DNA from: Dama dama
Taxonomy: Eukaryota > Chordata > Mammalia > Artiodactyla > Cervidae
Direction of reading: 5' to 3'
DNA: 64,000 nucleotides
NCBI RefSeq assembly: GCF_033118175.1
Contig: NC_083694.1
Coordinates: 32,252,108-32,316,107 of the forward strand
How positions within the stretch are numbered: position 1 is the stretch's first letter; each line of letters opens with the position of its first letter. Shown in pieces: positions 43,109 through 55,405 of the stretch. A program made the translations under genes and the position numbers. The notes below the pieces were generated by a model that saw only the letters and a program-made list of their open reading frames with translations, searched no databases and was not told the origin of the DNA.

Positions 43109-45770
43109 CATGATAGGAAAAGTCATTTTTGTCCTTTCCCTCTGAGCCTCATCAAAAAGGTAGCTGCAGGAAATGTGTCCCAGGATTTCCTGCCATGCAC
43201 CACCAGCAGCATAACCCTACCTGGCCGAGCAGACCTCCTCAAGGTGGTCCACGCAGCAACAGCCAGACCACAGATTCTGGAAGGCAAAACTGACCCTCAG
43301 TGGCAGCCAGGTAAACAGCCCCTGTCCAGAGATTGTCATAAATGGTTTCATGTCTCCTGAGAGAAAATTTAACTCTGCAAAACTTTCTTGTTCATTTGAA
43401 AGCTTTGTGACCCCTCTGTAAGTATTCTTCCTCTCTTGTAGACTTTGTGTCTGTGCTAAAACAACTTCCATTTCCCCCCACCAACAAACATCCCAAGAAT
43501 TATTTCCCAAGAGGAAAAGAAGGCAAAACAAAAACTCTTTAATTCAAGACTATCTAATGGATATCCATACCAGAAATTATGAGGAGTAGGGCAATTACTA
43601 ACCTCCATTTTTTTCTCCACAAAGATTCCACGAATTATTTCCTAAGGTGTGATAAAGGAAAACAAACACAATTTGAGACTATATTTTAGGTTTCTGTGCT
43701 GCTAGCATTGACCTAGTGCCTTATTGATTCTCAAGCATTGATTTTAAACAGTGACTCACTATATAAGAATGCTTCAATTTACTGTGGATCCAGTAGAACT
43801 TATAATGGATCTTCTTGTTGAAAACTTGCATATGAGTGTCAGTAGGTTCTATGAAGTCTGCTCTCCTCCCAAACCACACAAATTTGATCACCTCCAAATC
43901 AAATCACTGACACACACTGTCAAATATCAATACTGTGGACCTCCACTGTACTGCCACTGGCCACTAGTATATCTAATAATTAAATCACATTTTATCAAAC
44001 CACTGGAGAGGAAGTGGAACATTCTAGGTTCTATCCATGCTCTGTAAATGCCACACTTTGAGTACCTGAATATGACAGAAGTAAGGCACACTAAAAATGT
44101 CCCTGCTGTCTCTAAAGGACTTTGTAAAGAGATGCTTCATGGCCTTCCAAAGTCTGTGGAACAGAATAAATCCAACATCTTTAAAAAATCAAAGCAGACT
44201 CAGTAAAAGAAATGAAAGGGCTGTGGGAAAGCTTCATATCTGTGTAGTTCTGGGTACCACTTTTTTCATTTGGACTGTTTGTCTCATTTCTGATTGGATT
44301 CTTGGTGAGATGGGTCTGATCATCTTTTTGTTTGATCTTACCCCTTGAAAACTATGTTTTTCTTACTGCAGTTACTGGTTTGTTAAATGTACCTCGCTGA
44401 ACCTGGGACTGACAGAAGCTCATTTCCCGCCAGTCTAAGGCTATTCTCAAGAGACTTTTGTTTATTCTGGATTTTATTTGTTTTTAGAAACTTTTATTGA
44501 GATAAATGCCAGGTTGAAAAACCATGAAAAGACTATAGAAATTTCTTGATAAGATCAGACCCAGAGCCATCTGTCTCAGGCATTCTATCCCAGAACCTGC
44601 CTTTTTTTTTAATTTCATATATGTACCACTTACATGAGTTTCTCTGTCCACAAATCATTTTGTTATTTTTAACATTTCAGGAATGTAAAAAGCTACCTTC
44701 ACTCTCAATAGAACAGTTATTTTCTGTGATGAAAGATATTAATACTTTGCTATTGGTTATTCAAACTCAGTTCCTTACAAATAACCCCTGTATATTGTGG
44801 ATGAATGTTTGATTCTTTGGTTTTCTGTACTTAATCTCAATGAACTGATGCACTTTATTATAAGCCTTTTGAAGGAGAAATCATTTATAGTGTCCATCTG
44901 GCCTAAGGTAGATTGGATGAATTAATCCAAACAGCATTTTTCCATTCACTGTGATCTTATAGCTTTTCTTTTTACATGTCAGTAACCAAATAACTGTTTA
45001 TTATTTTTATATTATTGATTTTAATTAGTGGAAGCTTTATAAAAGCCTTGAAGTCAACCCCAGTTCATAGGCCACCTTTCCTATTTGAGAGAATCCCCAT
45101 CATTGGCTGAATTATAAAGATGTTGCTTTCTATGGTGACTAGATAGGCATACTTTAGAAGTTTCCTGAAGTTATAAAAACCAAATTTTCTCATTTTTGAG
45201 CAATTAGCAGTCTTGTACTTACAGAGTTCTAAAAAAGTCACTGATCACTTATGCTTCTTTTTGGCAATTTTATGAAAAGAAATGTGAGGTTTAATAGGCA
45301 TTGTGCATTTTCTTTTGTTATGTTCAACTACTAAACTTCTAATTCTGCAACAAAAGAGACTTGAATTTTTAATGTTTCTTTATATAAACAGGATAAAGTT
45401 GTGCCTGGACATATCTATATTATTAACCTAAAGATTCTAAATAAATTGGTGTTAAAAAGGGCTAAATTTGGGGACATCATTAAAATTCTCAAACCTGTCA
45501 TATAACCAAATGCTCAATTTTTTCAGTAGTAATAACTATATGGTTTTTATTCTGTGAGATGAACCAATTATGTTTCTCCTTAACTTGATCTCAGAACAAA
45601 GGTCTCTTATCAGTTCCCAGCTGTACTTTATGTACTGAATGATGTGAACGAAACTGACTGGTGGCTACAGTCCCACCGTTTTGTATATTTGTCCAAGAAG
45701 GCATCGTTGTGACAATATCCCTGCTTCTATTTTTTTTTTAAGGAGTCTGCTTCCAATAGTTTGCACTGGT
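43109..45770. other. unique AT-rich sequence, candidate distal 3' UTR
   Basis: No transposon is recognised across about 2.6 kb, which is unusual for this window. This fits a conserved UTR. ORFs at 43751-44047 and 44097-44348 lack any protein similarity I recognise. Confidence 0.45.
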
Positions 45771-45774
45771 TTTG

Positions 45775-45784
45775 AATAAATAAA
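45775..45784 (+). promoter_or_regulatory. PLD5: candidate distal polyadenylation signal
   Basis: Two overlapping AATAAA hexamers (45775-45780 and 45779-45784), followed by a T tract at about 45788-45809 and another AATAAAG. The T run supplies a downstream U-rich element. Inferred from sequence only. Confidence 0.45.
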
Positions 45785-45809
45785 TGCTTTTTTTTTTTTT
45801 TTTTTTTTA

Positions 45810-46315
45810 AATAAAGAAACCATTGTAGTGATCAGGCTCTACACTCTGGCCCAGTGACAGAAAACGCCTTTGTGGATCGAGTTCAGCTGCCTTCTGTACT
45901 TACCTACTGCACTCTGTTCCTTCCAGGCACAAATCCATAATCAGATACACCTGGTGTCTGCTCAACAAACCCATATGGAATCTCGGGTTTAGAGGGTATC
46001 TTGAAATCCATCCAAGTCAACTCTTCCGAGGTACAGACAAAGGGGCATCTTTTCTGTAGAAATTTTAAAATAACAAAATAGCTAACTAAAGTCATCTAGT
46101 TTTTATTATCACTATGCTCCAGCAATTCTAAACAATGTCAGGACAAGATACTCCTTGAGGAACAAAATGTATTGGTCTAAGCTCTAACCAACTGCCTACA
46201 ACTAGGGCATACAGATCTCACTGCCCTGATCTTGGTATACTATGAGTAACACTCTTTTCTCAATTTCTGGTAAAGGGTTTAAAAAAAAAAAATTGCTCCC
46301 AAGCATAAACTGTGA
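45810..46315. other. downstream DNA, no feature recognised
   Basis: No gene or repeat recognised. Confidence 0.4.
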
Positions 46316-46420
46316 TTATTCATTTATTGAACAAATATTTAATAATCCTGTGCTACATTCTTATTTCTGTGCTGAGTGGGGCATCTTAAGATGAATAAGA
46401 AAAAAGAAAAAAAATAGTAA
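46316..46420 (-). mobile_element. L2 LINE 3' end, antisense
   Basis: TTATTCATTTATTGAACAAATATTTAA followed by a CTGTGCTACATTC and CTGTGCTGAGTGGGGCATC order. Confidence 0.6.
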
Positions 46421-46889
46421 AATATTGTATTTAAAACTTTGAGAATGTTTCCCTTCCTACAATGATAGAGTAGGCAATACTGATCAATCCATTTGCAGAA
46501 AACAATTAGAAAAACTGGCAAAATATTTAATACCACATTTATTTGTATGCATAAGAGATATACCAAAGTAGGGAAGAAGTTTGCATGGTCAAGTACTGAG
46601 AGAGAACTAAGCCTAGAAGTGAATCAACTTGTAGCCAGTTTTCTTTAGAGGCATCTGCTGATTCTCCAAGCACAGATGCTGAGCAGAACTTCCAAAAGAT
46701 TCAAATGATTAGAAATCCAGTATTGGATATAAGATTCACTAAGGGAGATGGACCTTTATTACTCCCAGGTTTGGAGTTGGGTCTCTGAAGGCTAATACAC
46801 AGGAGTAAGGATGAATCAGAAACAGGGAAGCCCTTCAGAGAGCTTCAAATCATTTTTCTCTTGAATTCAAATGATTTGAGTTGTGTTGC
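46421..46889. other. A-rich sequence, possibly old L1
   Basis: Looks like decayed sense L1 by base composition and by its continuation at 50604, but no diagnostic motif is clear. Confidence 0.3.
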
Positions 46890-46898
46890 TCCTAGCTT

Positions 46899-47121
46899 GA
46901 AAGTGAAACATGAACGTGTTAATTGCTCAGTCTTGTCTGACTCTTTGCAATCCCATGGACTGGGGTTCACCAGGCTCCTCTGTCCATGGGATTCTTTAGG
47001 CAGGAATACTGGAGTGGGTTGCCATTCCCTTCTCCAGGGGATCTTCCTGACCCTTCAAGGACTGAACCTGGATCTCCTGCTTTGCAGGCGGATTCTCTAC
47101 TGTCTGAGGCAGGAGGGAAGT
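46899..47121 (-). mobile_element. Bov-tA SINE
   Basis: Antisense copy with a 9-bp target-site duplication, TCCTAGCTT, at 46890-46898 and 47122-47130. Confidence 0.9.
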
Positions 47122-47158
47122 TCCTAGCTTAACCATCTGCATTTTAAAAACAATGGAA

Positions 47159-50100
47159 CATATGGAGGTTAAATAACACGCTTCTGAATAACCAACAAAT
47201 CATAGAAGAAATCGAAAAAGAAGTCAAAATATGCATAGAAACGAATGAAAATGAAAACACAACAACCCAAAACCTATGGGACACTGTAAAAGCAGTGCTA
47301 AGGGGAAGGTTCATAGCATTACAGGCTTACCTGAAGAAACAAGGAAAAAAGTCAAATAAATAATCTAGCTCTACACCTAAAGCAACCAGAGAAGGAAGAA
47401 ATGAAGAACCTCAGGCTTAGTAGAAGGAAAGAAATCTTAAAACTTAGGGCAGAAATAAATGCAAAAGAAACAAAAGAGACCATAGCAAAAATCAACAAAG
47501 CTCAAAGCTGGTTTTTTGAAAAGATTGACAAACCATTAGCAAGACTCATTAAGAAACAAAGGGAGAAGAACCAAATCAACAAAATTAGAAATGAAAATGG
47601 AGAGATCACAACAGACAACACTGAAATACAAAGGATCATAAGAGAATACTACCAGCAGTTCTATGCCAATAAAATGGACAACTTGGAAGAAATGGAAAAA
47701 TTCCTAGAAAAGTATAACTTTCCAAAACTGAACCAGGAATAAATAGAAGATCTTAACAGACCCATCACAAGCACGGGAATTGAAACTGTAATCAGAAATC
47801 TTCCAGCAAATAAAAGCCCAGGACCAGATGGCTTCACAGCTGAATTCTACCAAAAATTTAGAGAAGAGCTAACACCTATCTTACTCAAACTCTTCCAGAA
47901 AATTGAAGAAGAAGGTAAGCTTCCAAACTCATCCTATGAGGCCACCATCACCCTAATTCCAAAACCAGACAAAGATGCCATAAAAAAAGAAAACTATAGG
48001 CCAATATCACTGATGAACATAGATGCAAACATCCTTAACAAAATTCTATCAAACAGAATCCAACAACATATTAAAAAGATCATACATCATGACCAAGTGG
48101 GCTTTATCCCAGGAATGCAAGGATTCTTTAATATCCACAAATCAATCAATGTAATACACCACATTAACAAATTGAAAGATAAAAAACATATGATTATCTC
48201 AATAGATGCAGAAAAAGCCTTTGACAAAATTCAACATCCATTTATGATAAAAACTCTCCAGAAACCAGGAATATAAGGAACATACCTCAACATAATAAAA
48301 GCTATATATGACAAACCCACAGCAAACATTATCCTCAATGGTGAAAAATTGAAAGCATCTCCCCTGAAATCAGGAACAAGACAAGGGTGCCCACTCTCAC
48401 CACTACTATTCAACATAGTTTTGGAAGTTTTGGCCACAGCAATCAGAGCAGAAAAAGAAATAAAAGGAATCCAGACAGGAAAAGAAGAAGTGAAACTCTC
48501 ACTGTTTGCAGATGACATGATCCTCTACATAGAAAACCCTAAAGACTCTACCAGAAAATTACTAGAGCTAATCAATGAATATAGTAAAGTTGCAGGATAT
48601 AAAATTAACACACAGAAATCTCTTGCATTCCTATACACTAACAATGAGAAAACAGAGAAATTATGGAAACAATACCATTCACCATTGCAACAAAAAGAAT
48701 AAAATACTTAGGAGTATATCTACCTAAAGAAACAAAAGACCTATACATAGAAAACTATAAAACACTGATGAAAGAAATCAAAGAGAACACAAATAGATGG
48801 AGAAATATACCGTGTACATGGATTGGAAGAATCAATATTGTGAAAATGAGTATACTAACAAAAGTAATCTATAGATTCAATGCAATCCCTATCAAGCTAC
48901 CAACAGTATTCTTCACAGAACTAGAACAAATAACTTCACAATTTGTATGGAAATACAAAAAAACCTCGAATAGCCAAAGCAATCTTGAGAAAGAAGAATG
49001 GAACTGGAGGAATCAACCTGCCTGACTTCAGACTCTACTACAAAGCCACAGTCATCAAGACAGTATGGTACTGGCACAAAGACAGAAATATAGATCAATG
49101 GAACAGAATAGAAAGCCCGGAGATAAATCCACATACCTACAGACACCTTATCTTCGACAAAGGAGGCAAGAATATACAATGGAAGAAAGACAACGTCTTT
49201 AACAAGTGGTGCTGGGAAAACTGGTCAACCACTTGTAAAAGAATGAAACTAGAACACTTTATAATACCATACACAAAAATAAACTCAAAATGGATTAAAG
49301 ATCTAAATGTAAGACCAGAAACTATAAAACTCCTAGAGGAGAACATAGGCAAAACACTCTCCGACATAAATCACAGCATGATCCTCTATGACCCACCTCC
49401 CAGAATATTGGAAATAAAAGCAAAAATAAACAAATGGGACCTAATTAAACTTAAAAGCTTTTGCATAACAGGGGAAACTATAAGCAAGGTGAAAAGACAG
49501 CCTTCAGAATAGGAGAAAATAATAGAAAATGAAGGAACAGACAAAGGATTAACCTCAAAAATATACAAGCAACTCCTGCAGCTCAATTCCAGAAAAATAA
49601 ATGACCCAATCAAAAAATGGGCCAAAGAACTAAACAGACATTTCTCCAAAGAAGACAAACAGATGGCTAACAAACACATGAAAAGATGCTCAACATCACT
49701 CATTATCAGAGAAATGTAAATCAAAACCTCAATGAGGTACCACTACACGCCAGTCGAAATGGCTGCTATGCAAAAGTCTACAAGCAATAAATGCTGGAGA
49801 GGGTGTGGAGAAAAGGGAACCCTCTTACACTGTTGGTGGGAATGCAGACTAGTACAGCCGCTATGGAGAACAGTGTGGAGATTCCTTAAAAAACTGGAAC
49901 TAGAACTGCCATATGACCCAGCAATCCCACTCCTGGGCATACACACCAAGGAAACCAGATCTGAAAGAGACACGTGTACCCCAATGTTTATCGCAGCACT
50001 GTTTATAATAGCCAGGACATGGAAGCAACCTAGATGCCCATCAGCAGATGAATGGATAAGGAAGCTGTGGTACATATACACTATGGAATATTACTCAGCC

Positions 50101-50590
50101 ATTAAAAAGAATTCATTTGAATCAGTTCTAATGAGATGGATGAAACTGGAGCCCATTATACAGAGTGAAGTAAACCAGAAAGATAAAGACTAATGCAGTA
50201 CACTAACGCATATATTTTAAAAGATGGTAACGATAACCCTATATGCAAAACAGAAAAAGAGACACAGATGTACAGAACAGACTTCTAGACTCTGTGGGAG
50301 AAGCCGAGGGTGGGATTTCTGAGAGAATAGCATTGAAACAAGTATACTATCAAGGGTGAAACAGATCACCAGCCCAGGTTAGATGCATGAGACAAGTGCT
50401 CAGGGCTGGTGCACTGGGAAGACCCAGAGGGATGGGATGGAGAGGGAGGCAGGAGGGGGGATTGGGAAAGGGAACACATGTAAATCCATGGCTGATTCAT
50501 GTCAATGTATGGCAAAAACCACTACAATATTGTAAAGTAATTAGCCTCCAACTAATAAACATAAGGGGAAAAATAAATAAATAAATAAAT
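47159..50590 (+). pseudogene. 5'-truncated L1 LINE, dead ORF2
   Basis: A 3.4-kb sense L1 insertion with a 13-bp target-site duplication, AAAAACAATGGAA, at 47146-47158 and 50591-50603. ORF1 and the endonuclease domain are missing. Reverse transcriptase remains readable: DGFTAEFY near 47830, QVGFIPGMQ near 48097, AFDKIQH near 48218, [14 protein letters not shown] near 48372 and the catalytic FADDM near 48505. The C-terminal Cys/His cluster [18 protein letters not shown] is near 49790. ORF2 frame ends at 50193 (TAA). Stops in the main frame lie at 47740, 48274, 49510 and 49717. Between about 48.66 and 48.95 kb the reading passes through another frame and returns. The tail is an AATAAATAAATAAATAAAT run at 50568-50590. 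It cannot mobilise itself. Confidence 0.93.
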
Positions 50591-50603
50591 AAAAACAATG
50601 GAA

Positions 50604-51540
50604 AGTGTACTGAGTTCTCAACAAAAACAATAGAATCCACAGAAGAGTGGAATAATTAATAAATTGAAAGTGCTGAAAGAACTGTCAACCTAAAATTCTT
50701 CACCCAGGAAAAAATATTCTCAAAGAATGACAATGAAAGAAAGTAATTTTCTGGGAACAAAAATGAGGATTTTGTCACCCATCAAAGGAAATGTTAAAGT
50801 GTCTTCATGCAGAAGGCAAATGAACCCAGCAAGAAGCTTAAAGACATAAGAAAGAATGAAAATTAACAGAGTTAGTATATGGGATCATCCAAACAAATTT
50901 GGACTACATAAATATTTATTTTTTATTGCTTAATATATATATTTAGATATAGAGAGAAAGAATTAAAATACATGCCAACAATGAAATACAAACTGGTGAG
51001 CATTAGGAGGTGAGGAGTAAATGTAGTTAAATGGTTTCAAAGGCCTTGTATGATACAGAAAAAAAATGGGAATATTTATGTTATTTTTTAGTAAGTCAAG
51101 AATGCATGTTATGATCTCTATGGCAATCCTTAAGTAGATAATAAAAGGATGTATAACTGATAAGATAATGAATGAGAGGGGGAACATTTAAAAAAGTAAT
51201 TTACTAGAAAGCAAGAATGAAGAGACAAGGGAGCACAGAATAGGCCAGACAAATAGAAATCAGTAGGAGGATGATAAATTAAATCAAAATTATCCATAAT
51301 TATCCTAATTTCCAATAGAATATATACCTACCCCATTTAAAAGATAAAATTGTTCTAACTGGATTGAAATAAAACCCAAACTCTATTCTGCTTCAGGAAG
51401 ATTTGCCTTAAATATAAGAACAAGGAGAACTTAAAAATTCAGACATGAAAAAATAATGTACATGGAAATGCTATGTTAATATCAGATAAAGGAGATATTA
51501 AATGTTATTAAAGAATGGTATTTCAGAGTTGAGAAGTAAC
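50604..51540 (+). mobile_element. old L1 LINE fragment hosting the younger L1
   Basis: GAAAGTGCTGAAAGAACTGTC, AAAATTCTTCACCCAGG and AATATTCTCAAAGAATGAC match the L1 region between the ORFs (compare 520-700). It continues on the far side of the young L1's target-site duplication. Confidence 0.6.
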
Positions 51541-51556
51541 ATTTATAGGAAAGATA

Positions 51557-51588
51557 TATATGTGTGTATATATATATATATGTATCTT
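51557..51588 (+). repeat. TA/TG microsatellite
   Basis: GATATATATGTGTGTATATA-type run. Confidence 0.8.
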
Positions 51589-52391
51589 CTGCTGTCTTGG
51601 CATCAGTGGATGTTGTCAAAATCACTTGGATTTTGGAAGTAGAAAGACCAGTTGGCCGCTATAAATGGACTGTCAACAAAGTTCAGATCCCATTTGACAA
51701 AACACCCTGCCGTGATTGGACTTGGGGAGGATTCACTCAGAATAACCAAGTCAAGTGATTAATGTATAAGCCAGAGTCCTAACTAATCTACTATGAGAAA
51801 TTTGACTTTTGTTATCAGCCTGCCTGTATTCTTTCTTCATGGTGAAGGCTATCTGGAGAGCCTGCTTCAATGATAAGCTTGCCTGGTGAGTGAAGAAATC
51901 CAAATCAAGCGGCTTATGTGGACATAGGGGCATATAAGGAATCAGAGCAACTCTGCTAGCTAGCTAGAGCTTAACCCCCTCTCTGAAGAGTTATTTAACA
52001 CACTGACAAAGCTTTTCTTCTTGGACTTTTCTTTATATGTTCACTGCCTTCCTTCGGGTATGACTGCTTTAGTTATGGAGTTGAGCAAGGCTGCTCTTCT
52101 GAACTTGAGGTAGCTCAAATCAGTGGTCAGAGAGTTGTCCTCTGTCTTACACATACAGGTGCACATGCTTAACCACACCTCCCCCAATCATTCTACCTTG
52201 TACTTCCTATTCCAGTAAAACCTTCAAACCATTCAAACCTGATAATCACCCACACCAAAAACCTGTGAGTTACTATTGCCTCTCACTCCTACCTAACATC
52301 AATTAGATAATTAGCAATTTTAACTCCTCCTACCATATTATTTCCACATCTACTCATCCTGCACATCCCTGATGCCCCCGTTACAACCTTA
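51589..52391. other. unrecognised sequence with an open stretch
   Basis: A + strand frame at 51564-51758 reads SSAVLASVDVVKITWILEVE and then ERPVGRYKWTVNKVQIPFDK; it looks more protein-like than nearby noise but I do not recognise it. The remainder is unique-looking. A processed pseudogene or old transposon fragment is possible. Confidence 0.3.
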
Positions 52392-52623
52392 CATTGAATA
52401 CATGAGTCATGTCTGACTCTTTGAAACCCCATAGACTGTAGCCCTACCAGGCTCCTCTGTCCATGGGATTATCCCAGCAAGAACACTAAGTGGGTTGCCA
52501 TTTCCTCCTCCAGAGGATCTTCCCAACCCAGGGATCAAACTCACATCTTCTGTGGATCAGAGAACCTGTGGCTCCTGTAGTAGAAGCTGGAAGTCCTCAC
52601 TACTAGACCACCAGGGAAGTCCA
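52392..52623 (-). mobile_element. Bov-tA-like SINE with atypical head
   Basis: BovA part antisense (GAGTCATGTCTGACTCTTTG), then, instead of the usual Glu-type head, GATCAGAGAACCTGTGGCTCC and GTAGTAGAAGCTGGAAGTCC before a normal ACTAGACCACCAGGGAAGTCC end. The target-site duplication TTACAACCTTA is at 52381-52391 and 52624-52634. Confidence 0.85.
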
Positions 52624-52739
52624 TTACAACCTTACTTTCCCATTATCTTTTTTCTGGCAACAACAACAACAAAAAAGCTTCCTGTCTCCAATGTTGCCTG
52701 CATCAAGAGCAGCCGGGGGGGGGTCTCTCAATATGCTCA

Positions 52740-53330
52740 CCTAGTCATAGACTGACCCACTTTTTGCAGGATAAAGTCTTATTTCCTCAGACTGACATGT
52801 GAGGAGCTCAGATCTGGCTCCTATTCCTCTCACACTGGGGCTTCTCTGGTGGCTCAGATGGTAAATAAACTGCCTGCAATTCAGAGACATGGATTTTTGT
52901 CCCTGACCTTCCTGCACAAGCCTCTGCTTTTGCCCTTCCCCCCAGCTCTTGGTTGGTCCCTGGCTTTATCTTGCTTTCTTACACTTGCAGGTTTCAGCTG
53001 AAACCCCATTTCCTGTGTATATACCTACTTGCCTTTATAAGTTTCACTAGGCACCCGTTCCTTTTCTCTCATCTCCTTCCCCTTCCCCCAAGCTGAGCCA
53101 GGTCCTCTCTGGCTATGCTCATTTCTGGTTATGCTCATTATGTACCCTGCTCCCCCACAGTCTGCATCACGTGGGTCACTGTAACATGAGGAACACTTTC
53201 TTGTGGGTACCAGCAGAATACGGGATCTTTCATAGCAGTGCTGTATTATCCCTGCTTGAGCAGGATAAGTATTAACATCTGTGGAGTAAATAAATAAATA
53301 AATGTGTCAATTTCAGTGAGAAGAATTCCA
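52740..53330 (+). mobile_element. L2 LINE 3' region
   Basis: TTTGCAGGATAAAGTCTTATT, CTCAGATCTGGCTCC, CACAAGCCTCTGCTTTTGCC, CAGGTTTCAGCTGAAACCCC and a final TAAATAAATAAATGTGTC agree with sense L2 3' order. It is interrupted by a SINE head at 52838-52908. Confidence 0.6.
52838..52908 (+). mobile_element. Bov-tA SINE head fragment
   Basis: GGGGCTTCTCTGGTGGCTCAG through GACATGGATTTTTGTCCCTG; the BovA half is missing. Confidence 0.8.
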
Positions 53331-53339
53331 GAACTATGG

Positions 53340-53525
53340 TATTAGAAAAATGTAGACTTGAATATGGGTTTGGTCATTTATTAACTGTGTGATCCTGAGC
53401 ATATTAATCTCTGAAGTTCTGTTCCCTCATCTGAAACGAAGGCAACATAAGATAACTCTCAGAGTAATTTTGAGGATTAGCACAGTGCTTGGGACTTAGT
53501 AACAATCAGATTCATTTTAGATTAA
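53340..53525 (+). mobile_element. MIR SINE
   Basis: TTATTAACTGTGTGATCCTG, TGTTCCCTCATCTGAAACG and TTGAGGATTAGCACAGTGCTT are in MIR order. Confidence 0.8.
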
Positions 53526-53860
53526 ATTTTGTCCAAGTTCAGTATATGGTCTCAAAAGCTTTTAGGTCACAGAGTCTCTTGTGTGGTATAATCATGCTTC
53601 CTTGAGACCACAAGCTATTCACTGTGACTAGAGTGGTTTTTCTTAAAGTCTTCTCCACTATTATTCATAAATTATCTGTTAAGCAATTTCTGTAAATATG
53701 TAGTCACACTTTCTGTAATCAGTTTCACTAGTTTCTTTTTTATGAGATAACTTATTCCCAGATAATTGCTAGACACTTCATTTTAGCCTCTCATTTGTTA
53801 ACTAAAAGTATGATCTTTACCTCAGAGACTGAGTCAGTTTTGTTTTCTAAGATTTACTTC

Positions 53861-54166
53861 TTTTTTAAAAAATTTTATTCGTGGCTGTGCTAAGTCTTCA
53901 TTGCTACACATGGAATTTTCTATAGTTGCAGCAAACAGGGGCCTACTCTTCAGTGTGGTGCATAGGCTTCTCATTGCTGTGGCTTTTCTTGTTACGGAAC
54001 CCAGACTCTAGGGTGAGCAAGCTTCAGTAGTTGTGGCATGTGGGCTAAGTAGTGTGGTTATTGTGCTTTTTTGCTCTGCAGCATGTGGGATCTTCCCAGA
54101 CCAGAGCTTGAACCTGTGTCCCCTGAATTGGCAAACAGATTCTTAACCACCAGGGAAGCCCCTTGA
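53861..54166 (-). mobile_element. CHR-2-type SINE
   Basis: Antisense copy from TTAAAAAATTTTATTCGTGGC to TTAACCACCAGGGAAGCCCC. Confidence 0.88.
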
Positions 54167-54894
54167 TTCAGTTTTCAATGTCATTTTCACAAACACATAG
54201 ATAGGCACCTTAGTCTCAGCTCTTGTTTACTGTGGACAAGCATCCTTCTGCCCTTCAGGGCCAAATCACTAACAGAGTTCCTGGTCTGATTTGTCACCTC
54301 AAGTCTACAATTCAAGAGCTTGCAATGTGGGAACATCATGACAGGTCCTCTCCTCCCACCCTCATAAGGATGATGGTTACTCCAGAGAATTTTCTGCAAG
54401 CAATGCTTTATCTTCCATCCTGTTTCTTGGGTCTAATTTACCCTACTTTCTCTTTCTTTCCAATGGAAATGGAGTGTACGGGGAACATGGAAAAGAAAGA
54501 AAAGGGAGACACTTTTCCAAATCCTTTCAAACCCCTTCCCTTTCCTTCTAACTCCTGGCCAACTCTAATAAGTTTCAGGAAAATCATGAATTCTAATCTT
54601 CACAAGCAACTTAAATTGGATCTAGGAAGTGTTGGGCTCGTTCTACCACCACTTACAAGCATCCTAATGCAGAAGGATGCTACTCCAGAGTGTTGACCTA
54701 AAATATTGCCTCTTATGAAAAAACTACGGAAACACATTGAATCTTGTTTCCCAGCATATCCTCTCTACATCTTGTGGTGTACACCCTTACACTTGGGTTG
54801 AGTTTGAAGATTGTCAATGTGTCATGGCTTAGCCATGGAAGTTAACTGTATCTTAACCAAAGATACTCAGGAATCAAGGATAATTTTCCCAGAT
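54167..54894. other. intergenic DNA, one spurious long frame
   Basis: A 157-codon + strand frame at 54223-54696 is the longest outside repeats, but it has no splice, start or similarity support. No other feature is recognised. Confidence 0.4.
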
Positions 54895-55373
54895 CCTCGC
54901 ACCTCTGTTCATAGCAGCACTATTTACAATAGCCAAGACATGGAAACAACCTAAATGTCCATCAATAGGTGAATGGATGTAATTGTTGTACATATATACA
55001 AAGGAATACTACTCAGCCATAAAAAAGAATGAAATCATGCCATTTGAAGCTACATGGATGGACCTGGAGATTACATGCTAAGCTAAGTAAGTGAAAAATA
55101 GAAAGACAAATAACCGTGATTATCACTTACATGTGAAACTGAAATATGACAAATGAACATATCTATGAAACAGGAACAGACTCACAGACATAGAGAAGAG
55201 ACTTGTGGTTGCCAAGGCAGTGGGGAAAGGGGGGGAAGGGCTGGGAGTTTGGGATTAGTAGATGCAAACTAGTATATATAAGATAGATAGTATATATAAG
55301 GTCCTGCTGTATAGCATAAGGAACTATATTCAATATCTTGTGATAAACCATAATGGAAGAGGATATGAAAAAG

Positions 55374-55405
<32 letters not shown>

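Larger units (their letters stand above)
39744..45800 (+). other. PLD5: probable long PLD5 3' UTR with inserted retroelements
   Basis: Sequence after the stop contains a TA-rich microsatellite (39798-39838), unique AT-rich DNA, three retroelements (40880-41093, 41903-42224, 42581-43108) and about 2.6 kb of unique sequence to 45.8 kb. The unique part ends in overlapping AATAAA motifs. Whether the whole interval is transcribed is inference; only position and end signals support it. Short open frames here have no coding support. Confidence 0.5.

Noticed and set aside
54223..54696. 157-codon + strand open frame, longest outside repeats
   Set aside because: No splice context, no signal or domain pattern I recognise, and unremarkable composition. 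A frame of this length arises by chance in 64 kb.
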